From Charina bottae (taxonomy: Eukaryota; Chordata; Lepidosauria; Squamata; Charinaidae), in the NCBI GenBank assembly GCA_023362775.1, contig JALMGJ010000002.1, positions 62,697,914 to 62,761,913 on the forward strand: a stretch of 64,000 nt of DNA. Reading direction: 5' to 3'. Under the pieces are notes generated by a model that did not search any database, was not told the DNA's origin, and was given only the letters and a program-made list of their open reading frames with translations. The stretch's first letter is position 1; every line of letters begins with the position of its first letter. This document shows, one piece after another, positions 34,556 to 46,439 of the stretch. A program made the translations under genes and the position numbers.

Positions 34556-36134
34556 CACTGCTCAAAAAAATAAAGGGAACACTGAAACAACACAATGTAA
34601 GTCCAAGTCAATCACACTTCTGTGAAATCAAACTGTCCACTTAGGTAGCAACACTGATTGACAATCAATTTCACATGCTGTTGTGCACATGGAATAGACA
34701 ACAGGCGGAAAGCATAGGCAGTTAGCAAGACATCCCCAATAAAGGAGTGGATCTGCAGGTGGTGACCACAGACCACTTCTCAGTTCCTATGCTTTCTGGC
34801 TGATGGTTTGGTCACTTTTGAATGCTGGCGGTGCTTCCACTCTAGTGGTAGCATGAGACGGAGTCTACAACCCACACAAGTGGCTCAGGTAGTGCAGCTC
34901 ATCCAGGATGGCACATCAATGCGAGCTGTGGCAAGAAGGTTTTCTGTGTCTGTCAGCGTAGTGTCCAGAGCATGGAGGCGCTACCAGGAGACAGGTCAGT
35001 ACATCAGGAGACGTGGAGGAGGCCGTAGGAGGGCAACAACCCAGCAGCAGGACCGCTACCTCCGCCTTTGTGCAAGGAGGGACAGGAGGAGCACTGCCAG
35101 AGCCCTGCAAAATGACCTCCAGTGGGCCACAAATGTCCGTGTGGCTGCTCAAACGGTCAGAAACAGACTCCATGAGGGTGGTATGAGGGCCCGACGTCCA
35201 CAGGTGGGGATTGTGCTTACAGCCCAACACCGTGCAGGACGTTTGGCATTTGCCAGAGAACACAAGATTGGCAACTTCGCCACTGGCACCCTGTGCTCTT
35301 CACAGATGAAAGCAGGTTCACACTGAGCACATGTGACAGACGTGACAGGGTCTGGAGATGCCGTGGAGAACGTTCTGCTGCCTGCAACATCCTCCAGCAT
35401 GACCAGTTTGGCAGTGGGACAGTAATGGTGTGGGGTGGCATTTCTTTAGGGGGCCGCACAGCCCTCCATGTGCTCGCCAGAGGTAGCCTGACTGCCATTA
35501 GGTACCGAGATGAGATCCTCAGACCCCTTGTGAGACCATATGCTGGTGCGGTTGGCCCTGGGTTCCTCCTAATGCAAGACAATGCTAGACCTCATGTGGC
35601 TGGAGTGTGCCAGCAGTTCCTGCAAGACGAAGGCATTGATGCTATGGACTGGCCCGCCCGTTCCCCAGACCTGAATCCAATTGAGCACATCTGGGACATC
35701 ATGTCTCGCTCCATCCACCAATGCCACGTTGCACCACAGACTGTCCAGGAGTTGGGGGATGCTTTAGTCCAGGTGTGGGAGGAGATCCCTCAGGAGACCA
35801 TCCGCCACCTCATCAGGAGCATGCCCAGGCGTTGTAGGGAGGTCATACAGGCACGTGGAGGCCACACACACTACTGAGCCTCATTTTGACTTGTTTTAAG
35901 GACATTACATCAACGTTGGATCAGCCTGTAGTGTTCTTTTCCACTTTAATTTTTGAGTGTAACTCCACATCCAGACCTCCAGGGGTTGCTTACATTTGAT
36001 TTCCATTGCTTTTTGTGTGATGTTGTTGTCAGCACATTCAACTATGTAATGAACAAAGTAATTAATACGAATATTTCATTCATTCAGATCTAGGATGTCT
36101 TATTTCAGTGTTCCCTTTATTTTTTTGAGCAGCT
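34556..36134 (+). mobile_element. Tc1-like DNA transposon, 1.58 kb, near-complete
   Basis: The left terminal inverted repeat, cactgctcaaaaaaataaag then ggaacact, is mirrored at the right (agtgttccctttattttttt gagcag, 36107-36132). TA dinucleotides flank it at 34554-34555 and 36135-36136. A single transposase region lies between, broken by one frameshift. It is inserted in the ATTT tail of an L2 copy: atttatttata on the left, and the L2 terminus resumes directly to the right. Confidence 0.95.
34853..35877 (+). pseudogene. Tc1-like transposase, single frameshift
   Basis: The product would be a cut-and-paste DDE transposase of about 341 residues, the usual Tc1 length. The N-terminal part (34853 to about 35263) starts [20 protein letters not shown] and contains paired helix-turn-helix text ([20 protein letters not shown]) plus the basic GRRR linker. 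The catalytic part is in another frame (to 35877): LFTDESRF (first Asp), MQDNARPH (second Asp) and WPARSPDLNPIEHIWD (Glu), a DD34E triad in order. The frames meet at about 35263, where one base appears lost in an ...EH-W-type segment; both halves are otherwise open. It is therefore inactive but young. Confidence 0.93.
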
Positions 36135-36136
36135 TA

Positions 36137-36536
36137 TTTCAAATTTAGTCACTGCCCATCTCACTCGAGTGACTCTGGGTGGTTTACAGTAAAACTAGAA
36201 TAAATAAATATTAAAATACAATAAAAACAATATTCTTAAGTAAAAATATACAACCCAAGATATATATGCTAAAGAGTCCTTAATTTAATTCACAGGAGCC
36301 TCTTCAAGGTGCTAACCACCCCCAGGATTCGGTACCCCTCCTCACGCCCCAAGCGAGATGGCAGCCAGGTCTTCACCCCATTCCAGAAGGCCAGGAGGGT
36401 GGGGACCTGCCTCACCTCTGGGGGAAGAGTGTTCCACAGGGCAGGGGCCACGGCAGTGAGGGCTCTCTTCCTAGGCCTCGCCAATCGACAATCTCTCGTG
36501 GACAGGGTCCATAACATGCCCTCTCTGCCTGACCGT
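36137..36536 (-). mobile_element. L2/CR1-type LINE 3' end interrupted by Tc1
   Basis: The minus-strand terminus (tcactgcccatctcactcga on the plus strand) lies right beside the Tc1 element. The 3'UTR follows, then RT C-terminal coding around 36290-36517 (RALTAVAPALWNTLPPEV). Its ATTT tail lies left of the transposon at about 34540-34555. 5' truncated near 36536. Confidence 0.85.
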
Positions 36537-36559
36537 ATTTTCCTTCTACATGGAAAATA

Positions 36560-38105
36560 AGTGCAGAAGAAAATATCCCCAATTTCCTGTCCTTTTCCTT
36601 TCTAAGGCAGACCAGCAGGAAACCTTGATTCATGTTGGGCAGGAGCTTCTCGAGGCATTGCTGTTGGAAATGTCAAAGCCTGGTGCTGTCCCTGCTTAGT
36701 TCATGTTTCTTTCTTATAAGGCTGCCAGTGCCCAGCAAAGCTGTCTTCTAAGCCCCTGACTGAAGCCAGCAAAACCCAGTGAGAGATCAACTTCTTGATG
36801 GTTGACTGAGATGCTGTCCCACAATCTTCCTTTCCTGAGTACAACGTGTGTTTCAGCTACAGCTAGTGGAAAAAACCCCAAAGTGGGCAAGCATGGGCAA
36901 ACCAGTATGGGCAAACCAGTGGAGCTTCTGTTCCAGGAGAATACTGGTAGCAAGTAGGCTGAGTCCCTCATGGCCACCTATCAGGAGATGGCTTTTCCTT
37001 CCTGCAAGTCTCTGGGAAGGATGGGGAAAGTAGTGGTCTTGTCACTTCCTTCTTCACGCTGCAACTCAAAATTCTCTCACCAAACCTCTTACAACTCCCA
37101 CCTGATGATCCATGACACACTGTGCATCACCAGATGAGGATCCCATGATCCATAGAATGGCAAAAGTTGCTCAATAAGCAGGAGAGTCTCCTGATTTACT
37201 GGGTAGCTTCTATCCTCATGGTGGAACTGTTCTTTCTCTGTCACCCAACCAGGCTTTTAAGATTAATAGGGTAGACAAAACTGGGTCAGTTTTGCCACTA
37301 TTGCTTCCCTTACTCCCTGATTTTGTCTAAGCCAGATCTGCACAAAAGCATCCAATTTTACATAAGAGCTTAGATTGGTCTTTAGATGTTTCCCATCCCT
37401 TCTGATCACCCCACCCCACCCCAACACAACACAACCCACTTTGCTGCTACATAAAACATTTCCAGCAAATGCTTAGGATATTAAATAACTGTCTCTGACA
37501 GGAACATGCCTCAAGATTTTCATTGTGTACCTGGTAGGAAATGTGGGTTTCATTTTCTACTGTTTCAGATTTATCACAGAACATTTATTTTGCTTAGGAA
37601 AACAAGGAGCACATAGCACTATTGATTTAGACACAAAGCAAATTGATTTTTGTGGAATTTACTCTCAAACCAGCATTTGTTTAGGATTGTCCCTGAACAA
37701 CAGGTGGAATCTTTTGTGAGATGGGCAGCAGCCAAGCACTTTCCTGCAGTAATCAGGTGAGGAAACTGTTGGAGGTGTGTTTTCTTCCACACGCAGAGTA
37801 GCAGAAGCTTTAGACAAGTAAAGATGCCAGTCATTGTAGTAACTTAGTTGCAATTATATTAGCTTCTCATTCAAACAGATAATATTTACACTCCTCTTCC
37901 AGATCCCTGGAAGTATTACAATTCCACATACCAGATAGTAGTAACAAGCAAACAGGAGGAAACAGAAACAGAGTAAGCAGAAAGGAGCAGGGCGGGGCAG
38001 GCAGGCAGGCTCTTTTAGACTCTTCAGCCTGGATCACCTGCTGCCTGACCTTTCAAAGTTTACAAGTGATTACCTAATAAGGCTATGTTGCTGTCACTTA
38101 CTCCT
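36560..38105. other. Intron segment without recognised features
   Basis: No element was recognised. A near-duplicate gcaaaccagt occurs around 36897-36920. Confidence 0.4.
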
Positions 38106-38117
38106 CAAAAAAATAAT

Positions 38118-38698
38118 TTGTTGTTTATTCGTTCAGTCGTTTCCGACTCTTCGTGACTTCATGGACCAGTCCACGCCAGAGCTTTCTGTCGGCCGTCACC
38201 ATCCCCAGCTCCCCAATGGTTGAGTCCGTCACCTCCAGAATACCATCCATCCATCTTGCCCTTGGTCGGCCCCTCTTCCTTTTGCCTTCCACTTTTCCTA
38301 GCATCAGCTTCTTCTCCAGGGTATCCTGTCTTCTCATTATGTGGCCAAAGTACTTCAGTTTTGCCTTTAATATCATTCCCTCAAGTGAGCAGTCTGGCTT
38401 GATTTCCTGGAGTATGGACTGGTTTGATCTTCTTGCAGTCCAAGGCACTCTCAGAATTTTCCTCCAACACCACAGTTCAAAAGCATCTATCTTCCTTCGC
38501 TCAGCCTTCCTTATGGTCCAGCTCTCACAGCCATAGGTTACTACAGGGAAAACCATTGCTTTAACTATGCGGACCTTTGTTGTCAGTGTGATGTCTCTGC
38601 TCTTAACTATTTTATCAAGATTTGCCATTGCTCTCCTCCCAAGAAGTAGACGTCTTCTGATTTCCTGGCTGCAGTCAGCGTCTGCAGTAATCTGCAGT
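38118..38698 (-). mobile_element. BovB (RTE) LINE, 581-bp copy
   Basis: The minus-strand frame is open from ITADADCSQEIRRRLLLGRR to EVTKSRKRLNE, the BovB RT C-terminal end. The 10-nt aaaaaataat flanks it (38108-38117 and 38699-38708) as a likely target duplication. It is 5' truncated downstream of the YADD box and nearly identical in coding to the 14.2 and 17.3 kb copies. Confidence 0.93.
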
Positions 38699-38709
38699 AA
38701 AAAATAATA

Positions 38710-39870
38710 CACCAACAGAAACCAGAGAGTAACTAGATTCAACTATATAGTGGAGGAATATGTTGATGAGAGATTGTAATTATACAGTTTGGATATTTTT
38801 TTTAAAATCTGTTGATTAAGTAAGCTAGTATCTATATAGACTTCCCCATGTATATCACAAATAAGGGAAACAGCATTATTAGCTGAAGATTTTGTGGGAA
38901 TGCAGATCTAGAAGAGAGTTTTTACAGTAGCAATGAAGTCTAGTGTGCAACAGAGAAAGCAAGAAGTTATTGTGCCATCACAGCACATTTGTTTTAGCTT
39001 CTAAGAATATCACAGTATTATTTAATCATATGTTAATGTAATAGAAATCCAATGAAACATGTATCCAGATGTAATCTTGTTAAATGATATGAAGGATGGT
39101 GGGTTACCTTTTTGGGCTTAATGCTAGCTATGCACATGAAGAACTATTTAATGTCCATTTGATCAAATTATCATCTTGTGAACATCCATCACAAGATTTG
39201 TGAATGGATAAGTGCTGAATCAGTCACTATCTCCACTGGGATGCCACTGAGAATACCTTCGTTGTTAGGAGTTTGCCTACATTTCTTCCATTATGTACTC
39301 TTCGTTTGCCACTGATGGAAATGCAACAGGATGATGCTGCATGAAGTCAAATAGATTAAGGTTTTTTCAATATTGCCATAGTAAGCATATTGTCTCTTCT
39401 ATCCATGTCAAAAAAAGTACTGAGTTTATCTCTGAAAGAGCAGCAAATACATTCCAAAACTAGCAACTAACTGTCCATCTAATAAACTCCTTTGATGAAG
39501 GGCACACAATGTGATTAAAAATACACAGATGTTTAATGATTGAGCATTTCAATGTTAGTTTGAAGGAGCTGTGGATGTTCCCATTTTTTGGAATTCCCCT
39601 TAGGACCATTTCACTGAACTCCAAAATATAATCATGTGGGATCTCTGGATCTGTCACTATACTGGAAAAAAAAAACCATCTGCAAAACATAACTTCCATA
39701 GTGGCTAAATAGGCAAAACATATACAGTAGGCTCATAAATAACCAAGCACTTCCTAATGACTTATTATTCCAATTTTTCACTGGAAAATTAAGATATATT
39801 CCATTTAGCCATAGACTTTATCTGGAATTCCCTAGATTTAAACAAAGATACTGGGCTGCAAAGTGGTAAA
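38710..39870. other. Intron segment without recognised features
   Basis: Nothing recognised. Confidence 0.4.
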
Positions 39871-39872
39871 TT

Positions 39873-39940
39873 ACATCTATCTATCTATCTATCTATCATC
39901 TATCTATCTATCTATCATCTATCTATCTATCTATCTATCG
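39873..39940 (+). repeat. (ATCT)n microsatellite with ATC interruptions
   Basis: Blocks of four to six ATCT units are separated by two ATC slips. Confidence 0.93.
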
Positions 39941-39944
39941 TTGG

Positions 39945-41840
39945 CTATATTATGCATGAAAATACAGAGATCCAGCTAGAAGCCCAGTGGATCAGCACAA
40001 AACTTTAGCCTAGCTGCAAAAATACCATATTCACTCTTTTATGCAATGGAATTTGTTTAAGAGGATAATAATTGCTGCATTGACAAAAATGCTGTATAAA
40101 TGAAACAATTAAAGTAATAAATTACTACTGGCTTCTTCCAGAGTGCAGAATAGACTATTATGCCCCAAACTGTTTCCTTTCAGTGAGAATTTTACCTAAT
40201 AATAAATTTAGAACTTTTTTTTTTCATTATAGGGCTATGTTTGTTTGTTTGTTAGATTTGTCACCACCCATCTCCTCCCACCAGAGGGACTAATTAATTA
40301 ATAATTAATTAACCAAGTTGTTTTGAGAATTTATTAGAATATTCCCATTTCCACTTTGACTTCTTTACAAGAATGAAAATGTTCCTTTTGTTGTAGCCTT
40401 GAGAGAATTTCTCTGTCAGCACTTTGGACAGCTCATCTACAAGAGAAGTTTTAGGAGCAGTATTTGTGAAAAGCAAAACAATTCCAGTTGAAAATCAGAA
40501 CCAGAGATTATTAAAAGTAGAGTATATATGCCCTGACAAATTTTAGATCAGCACAATATGACTATGAAGACAGCAGCACAAACTAAAGCAAAATTAAAAC
40601 ATTTTAGGGGGTTTTAAGCATTCACAAGACTCCAATGTAAGCCAAATGCTTTATTTTATTTTCAGCTCTGCATTCTAGATTTTCAGTTGTCCTGCTAGAG
40701 GTTCATGGTTATTTAAGCAATAAAATAAAAGCAGAATCAAGGTTCTTTCTTTTACTGCCATAAGTGCTTATTTGTTTGATTCCTGACACTTGTACTCCAA
40801 CATCCTGTATGCCTTGCCTTATAACTCCAGATGATTTCTTTCTCCCACACCTATATGTAAATGATTTGTCCGTTTCATCAGTAAAATAATATTACATTTC
40901 AATAGTGCAATGTGGAAAAAGTGTTTTGGTAAATGACAAGGTTTTTTGGGGAGAGAGGGGTCTCAAGCCAGGATCAAAAAGGGAATATGAAGCAATCTTG
41001 TTTTGCAAGTTGTGCTAGCTTATGGAACCTGGATTAACAGAACAAATGGAAGGACTGATTCTTCACAATCTGTCTGACACCTTCTTAAAGCTTTGAATTT
41101 GATGGACACTTTCATTCATTCCTGTTTATAACAATATGAATGAATGAAAATACGCCCTCCATTCTTGGCAATTGATACTGTCTAAATAGTAACATCTAAG
41201 GAACAGTGACTAGATATGACCCTACATGTGTTTTCCTGGGTCTGTGCTTTGAATCATTAGTTGCATATCTATCACAAAAAGCAAAATTATAATATAAGAT
41301 ATTCTGTAGTATTAATGGGGATAGGGAAAAGTTTTTTGCACAACTGACTTGGATACATTTGAATAAATGCCTAAAACAATAAAGCTACAAGGACTTTTTC
41401 CTTTCTAAAGTGGGATAAGGTCTGCTTATACTGTATATACATGAATATACATTATGGTCATGTATTGCAGAGTAGTAGTAATATTGCTGCTGAGCTATGA
41501 AATAAAAATCTTTATTATCAAAATAACTTATGGTGGCTTCATTAATTCAGCCTACATAAAATGATTTGAACTTGAGTCAAATTATTGGCTCAGTACTATC
41601 CATCTAAATTTGGCAATGGATAGACAACTCTTTTACAACCCTATTTTCAAGTGAAAAGATGAATCTTGCACAAAATGACTGTTGCAGGAGTTTTCTTAGG
41701 GCCCGATACAAACATCTGAGCCAAACGGGCTATCATGAAGAGACTTTTTGGGGAATATAAGAAGACCAGAAAGGCAAGACCTTAGTAAGATCAAGCCAGA
41801 TGGTGATACAGGGCTAGAGACAGGTTTTTGGGGGGTTGGG
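39945..41840. other. Intron segment; one tiny L2-tail trace
   Basis: gtcaccacccatctcctccc at about 40259-40280, after (TTTG)n, looks like a very short minus-strand L2-type 3' terminus. Otherwise nothing was recognised. Confidence 0.4.
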
Positions 41841-41844
41841 TTTT

Positions 41845-41990
41845 TTTTGTTTTGCCTTCAACTCACTGTTGACTCCTGGCGACTGCCTGGACAAGTCCAT
41901 GAAGTTTTCTTGGCAAGATTTCAGAAGTGATTTCCCATTGTCTCCTTCCTAGTGCTGAGAGAGAGTGACTGGATCTGTCAGTTGGGTCCA
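41845..41990 (-). mobile_element. CORE/MIR-like SINE 3' part
   Basis: The plus strand reads ggcgactgcctggacaagtc, gttttcttggcaagatttca and cctagtgctgagagagagtg, matching the 3' half of the SINE at 46.2 kb in the same orientation. The tRNA-like head is missing. Confidence 0.7.
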
Positions 41991-42492
41991 TTTGACCTGG
42001 AGAATCAATAAAGCAAAAAAAAAAAATTGGTACTGCAAAGTTTATTCTTGTTTGTGCAAAAGAAAATAGGAAGACAGAGAAAGAAGGGACATACATAGTA
42101 TGTATGTAGTATAGCAACCAAAAGTAACCAATCAAAAGTTAATGCATTTCATATGCTGATTCCAGACTCCTAGCAACCTTTTGACTGAATGTGGTACATT
42201 TCTTAAATCTTTTTGTCACCTCCTTAGCTTCCTTCTTATCACATTCTGCCCGGTACAACCTTTCCCATAACTTTCTTGCTGTCCTTCTCAACTTAATTAA
42301 TTACATAAACAAAGCCATGTCTTTTGACTGAAAGCATAGTAACAACATACAAGTAATTGTCTTGTTCTTTTAATTGTACTTATCCTTTACAGCAGTATAT
42401 AAAAGTATAAATACCAATCGAAGAGAATATTTGTAGCTCAGGGTTGAACTGGGGAGTCTTTGGTGCTCTCTGAGCCTTGTTGTTTTCATGCA

Positions 42493-42526
42493 GACGTTTC
42501 ATTGCCAGGCTAGGCAACATCTTCAG
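42493..42526 (-). ncRNA. Hammerhead-like ribozyme motif, left arm
   Basis: The minus strand has CTGAAGA, one unpaired base, then a six-pair stem II (GTTGCC/GGCAAT, loop tagcct). GAAAC-GTC follows with a two-base stem III and C at the cleavage position. GCA before the core can pair with TGC after it as a short stem I. The minimal stem III fits the dimeric hammerheads known from Penelope-like elements. Activity is not shown. Confidence 0.7.
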
Positions 42527-42616
42527 TGCGAAAAGGGAGTGGAACTTGCTGTCTGTTTATATACCCTGGTTTTACCAGGTATATAAACAGACAGCAAGTT
42601 CCACTCCCTTTTCGCA

Positions 42617-42650
42617 CTGAAGATGTTGCCTAGCCTGGCAATGAAACGTC
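42617..42650 (+). ncRNA. Hammerhead-like ribozyme motif, right arm
   Basis: Mirror of the left-arm motif, with the same core (CTGAAGA...GAAACGTC), stem II and GCA/TGC stem I. In a transcript crossing both arms, the two would be in opposite sense, so only one is functional per strand. Confidence 0.7.
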
Positions 42651-42709
42651 TGCATGAAAACAACAAGGCTCAGAGAGCACCAAAGACTCCCCAAAAGTAT
42701 AAATAGCAT

Positions 42710-44290
42710 GCACTAAGATTCATTTAATAGGAAGAGGAAATATAGAGGGAAAGCAAAAGGAACATTCAGATGTATAAGCAATTTAACATTGTCAGAAGAG
42801 AGACCGAGATTAGATCCCACCAGCTCAAAAATAATAAAGATACGATGGGACTCAACAGAAACAGCAACAAATAAAATCTTAAGTAAAGATGAGGACAGGT
42901 TTATTTCTTTAATTCCATCTGGCTGCTAGGCAATAGCTATGCAGAGCAGCTTACACTGAACAACCTTTGCTATGATATATATTTTAAGCTTCTAAGAATA
43001 AGTGACCATTTAATTTACAAATAATAATAATAATAATTCATTAAACTTACATGCCATCTGACTCAATGAAATGTAAGAAATAAAGATAAAAGATGGAAAG
43101 ATCGATGAAGAGAGTGGTCTCATTCTCCCTCACTGAAGACCTGGGTGAAGAATTGATGTGATCCAGTAATGATCAGGAGATCCATGGGTGAGTTAATTTT
43201 GCAAACTTGTCTCCAGCTGAACAGTTCTGGGCTTGGAGGTAGCTATAGGCCTCAGTGTTTGGTTGCTGGACACTCTTGGATAACAGTCACAAGAGGGTTA
43301 TGGCTTCTCCTATGCTCTCCTTTCCTGTTTCAAGTGATGTCCTGTATTCACACAACTGCTAACCAGTGGTTTATTGAACTAAACCAATGGCCCTAGTTTA
43401 TGTGCAGTGTCTGCCTCAGGTGGGTCCCATAGGGCAAGACTGTAATGAATCTTACAATATTTGACTTTCAAAATGTCTTTAATTAAAACCACATAATATA
43501 GCAAGTTATCAAACATGAAATTAAATATGTATAACCTAAATTAATCGACCTAGTTCAAAATTTAAAGCCCTTCTTTGTCCACTTGCTTTCAACCTTATTA
43601 TCAACTAGCTCCTGAGGCTGCATATAACAAGGTAATGACAACTGGTAACTTAGAGTTTGCATCATAAAATCAGACCTTATTTTCCTTCTGCTTAGAATGT
43701 AGCCATATATACTTCATTTATAATCTACTTGAATTAGCTTATTAGCTGTTTAACCTTCATAATTCTTCGATACTTCCCCAGCAGAGCAAAGTTTTCACCT
43801 GCAGCTTCTCTTAAAAAGGGACTCTGCTCTCAGAGGACTTATGTAAGCAGATCATGGGGCTTATATGCCCAACTTATTGGAACCAGCCAAATGTCTTTTT
43901 CGAGCCCAGCCTGTGTTGTTCATTTATCACAAGGCAATGGCACAAGAGAGAAAATGATTAGCATTACTAAGATCAGTTTGGATTCAACCCTGACAAAAAG
44001 GAACTTTAGATATTGCAAGGAATATACCCCCCTTGTTACTTTTTGCTCCCCGAAATGTTTTTGCTGACCAGTGAGTTTCATGCACCATTCAACTATGTTT
44101 GCTTATTTTGGGTGTCTTGCACTTTTTTCCCTACCAAATTAGTTTGGGTTATCAATTAATGGTTGACAGTTTCCTCTACAAATTTATGTACCCATACCAT
44201 AATCACAACAAGGATATCACACCAATTCACTATGTCCATGGCAGACAAAAACTTTTCAGACATGAGATTTCAATGCAAGTGCCAGGCATA
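42710..44290. other. Intron segment without recognised features
   Basis: (AAT)n at about 43020-43038 is the only simple repeat noted. Confidence 0.4.
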
Positions 44291-44299
44291 AAAGGAACA

Positions 44300-44720
44300 A
44301 GTGACATATATCCTATTACTTCTCATAATTTGGTGGTTGCAACTTTTGGAACGACTGTGGCAAAAGAAAACAAAGATAGTACCAATAGTAATAACCTTAG
44401 GTACAATCCCAAAACATTTGAAGCACCACTTGAACGCCTTTGGCATTGACAAAATCACCACCAGTCAATTGCAAAAGGCAGCTTTCCTTGGAACAGCTTA
44501 CGTCCTGGGATGATACCTTTAATATTATTAAACAACGATATCTGCCTAACCCAGGTCCTTGGGAAGGACTCGATAGGTGGACAAAAATGCCAAATCCAGT
44601 CTAAACATCTGGCTGACTGTGCAATCAACCATAATTTCAAGAGAGCCACATGAAATGCTTGACTTAATTCTGCCTGAAGCAGAACAAATAGGCGCATCAA
44701 CTTTGTGGATTGTGTATGAA
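44300..44720 (+). mobile_element. R4/Dong-like LINE C-terminal fragment
   Basis: The plus-strand translation includes LERLWQKKTKIVPIVITLGT, then IPKHLKHHLNAFGID and LQKAAFLGTAYVLG. It resembles the conserved C-terminal segment of R4/Dong-type LINEs (VIPVVIGALGT...LQK.A.LGTA.ILR). After the stop, non-coding text continues as a 3'UTR. The start is uncertain; this is a 5'-truncated fossil. Confidence 0.6.
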
Positions 44721-44724
44721 CAAA

Positions 44725-46190
44725 AAATTCTGTAAATTTCCAAGCAATCATAGAACAGGTAAGAGGGAGCTTGAGCAGCTTGTGCTCACTCCCAAACATG
44801 AATGTGCAATCTTCATAATTTTCGTAAATGTGAACTGTGGCATTAAAGAGACTTTTGATGTATTTGATGGAGCATTAAAAGTGGAATTTGTCACACAGCA
44901 TTAAGGATTTGAAGCTAAAATGTTGCAAGATTACTTTCTCTACTATGCTGCTTTAGTAAACCATGTATTATTTCTGTAAACAAAACAAAACCCAAACTTA
45001 CCTGTTTTAAAGAAGAGAAAACTTGAAATGTATTCCAGTTCACATGCTTTCCAGAGAGACTGAAGCTTCTTATGTTCATGGATAAAGACTGTGGATTTGA
45101 GATTGAATTAATGTTTTAATTTGGTGTAGGAATTTTTGTTTTTGAGCACACATTTCCTTAAAAATATTCTGTCCTTAAAATATGGTGGATGGCAGAAATG
45201 CTACCATTTACTCATAGAAAAAATACCCTTAATCATTTGCATTCTTTGTCTCTCCCCCCATTTTTGAAGGCATGTGTTCATATTTCAGGTGAAAAGGTGT
45301 TTGCTGAAACATGTTATATGATCTTGGCAGGAAGAAGTTCGGTTTGTGAGAACAGTCATTATGCAGTGGAAATTTTCTGTGTGCTTGGCTTTTCATCACA
45401 ATATCCTACAGTGTAAACCACAGAAACTAGAAATGAAGAAAATGTCCACATTTATATTTCACATTAAAAAACAACAAGCTTTTAATTCGCCATCTATCTT
45501 TAATTACAGCTTACTTCATTCAAAGAAAGCAGGAAGTAAAAAGTTGGACATTGGAACAAAATCATGACGAAAACTAAATACAGGGACACATTTGTTTCAT
45601 TAATGCTGTCCATGCATATATGCATGTGGCAAATGTGGTAGGGTATATTAGATTCATTATTTGAAACACATATTAAGGTTTATTCTATATACACTAAGGA
45701 AAAATACTATGGAGCTTTGTCTAAATCTTGATTTGATCTTGAAATCCTTCTGTTAAAAACCTAGAGATTTGGCTGGCTGTGATGCTGATAATGATAGTGA
45801 CGATTCTTTTATTGGTAAGATACTGATACAGAATATGTACCTGGAGCTCTGCAGAGAAAACTGGCCTAGAACTATTGTATGACTTTCTCCCAAGTTTGGT
45901 AGAGAATCTATTTGTTTTACTTTTTTCTCCCCAGACGTTAGCAGAGTTAATGATAGAGAAATGATTAATTCCAGTCTAAGGGTAGGAAGGAGAGTTGACA
46001 GATAAGGCCAAGTTAAGATAAACAGGAGAAGATCAGCACATATATTATCCCGATCTTTAGCTCCTACCCTCTGGCTTGCAGTCTGTGAGCAGGGACCATC
46101 AGCAGGCAAAGTTAGCAGCATTACAAAAATAGGTGGATGGGGTTTTTCACCAAATTGCAACAGACCTAGTTTTTCTCTCAAAGCATTTTT
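44725..46190. other. Intron segment without recognised features
   Basis: No repeat was recognised. A minus-strand open stretch of 142 codons (45753-46181) has no similarity I know. Confidence 0.4.
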
Positions 46191-46194
46191 ATTT

Positions 46195-46432
46195 TTTATT
46201 TATTTTATCCATTCAATCATGTCCGATTCTCGGAGACTGCCTGGACAAGTCCCAGCAGTTTTCTTCGCAAGGTTTTTTTCAGAAGTGGTTTGCCATTGCC
46301 TACTTCCTAGGGCTGAGAGAAAGTGACTGGCCCAAGGTCACCCAGCTGGCTTTGTGCCTAAGGCAGGACTAGAACTCACAGTCTCCCGGTTTCTAGCCTG
46401 ATGCCTTGACCCCTACACCAAACTGGCTCTCT
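46195..46432 (-). mobile_element. CORE/MIR-like SINE, nearly complete
   Basis: The minus strand reads gagagccagtttggtgtagg, gagttctagtcctgcctta, gggtgaccttgggccagtca, gcaatggcaaaccacttctg and ctgggacttgtccaggcagt. It ends in gaatcggacatgattgaatg plus an A/T-rich tail. A tRNA-like head, a core and a tail with a BovB-like GTCGGACA motif are all visible. Confidence 0.8.
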
Positions 46433-46439
46433 TTTCAAA

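Larger units (their letters stand above)
42414..42692. mobile_element. Penelope-like inverted dimer, 13-nt TSD
   Basis: Two head-to-head arms (about 42451-42566 and 42572-42692) are near-perfect inverted repeats around a small loop (tggttttacc). A 37-nt tail sits only on the left (42414-42450). Exact 13-nt repeats, aaaagtataaata, flank it (42401-42413 and 42693-42705). The arms hold hammerhead-like motifs and the terminal text caaggctcagagagcaccaa. Inverted terminal copies with a one-sided extension are characteristic of Penelope-like retroelements. No RT or GIY-YIG coding is retained. Confidence 0.85.

Noticed and set aside
42414..42692. Interpretation as a MITE (DNA transposon) because of the inverted repeats
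   Set aside because: The one-sided 37-nt tail, the 13-nt duplication and the hammerhead-like core fit Penelope-like retroelements. DNA transposon MITEs have symmetric ends and fixed short duplications.
45753..46181. 142-codon minus-strand frame
   Set aside because: No domain or similarity; not supported by neighbours or splice sites.
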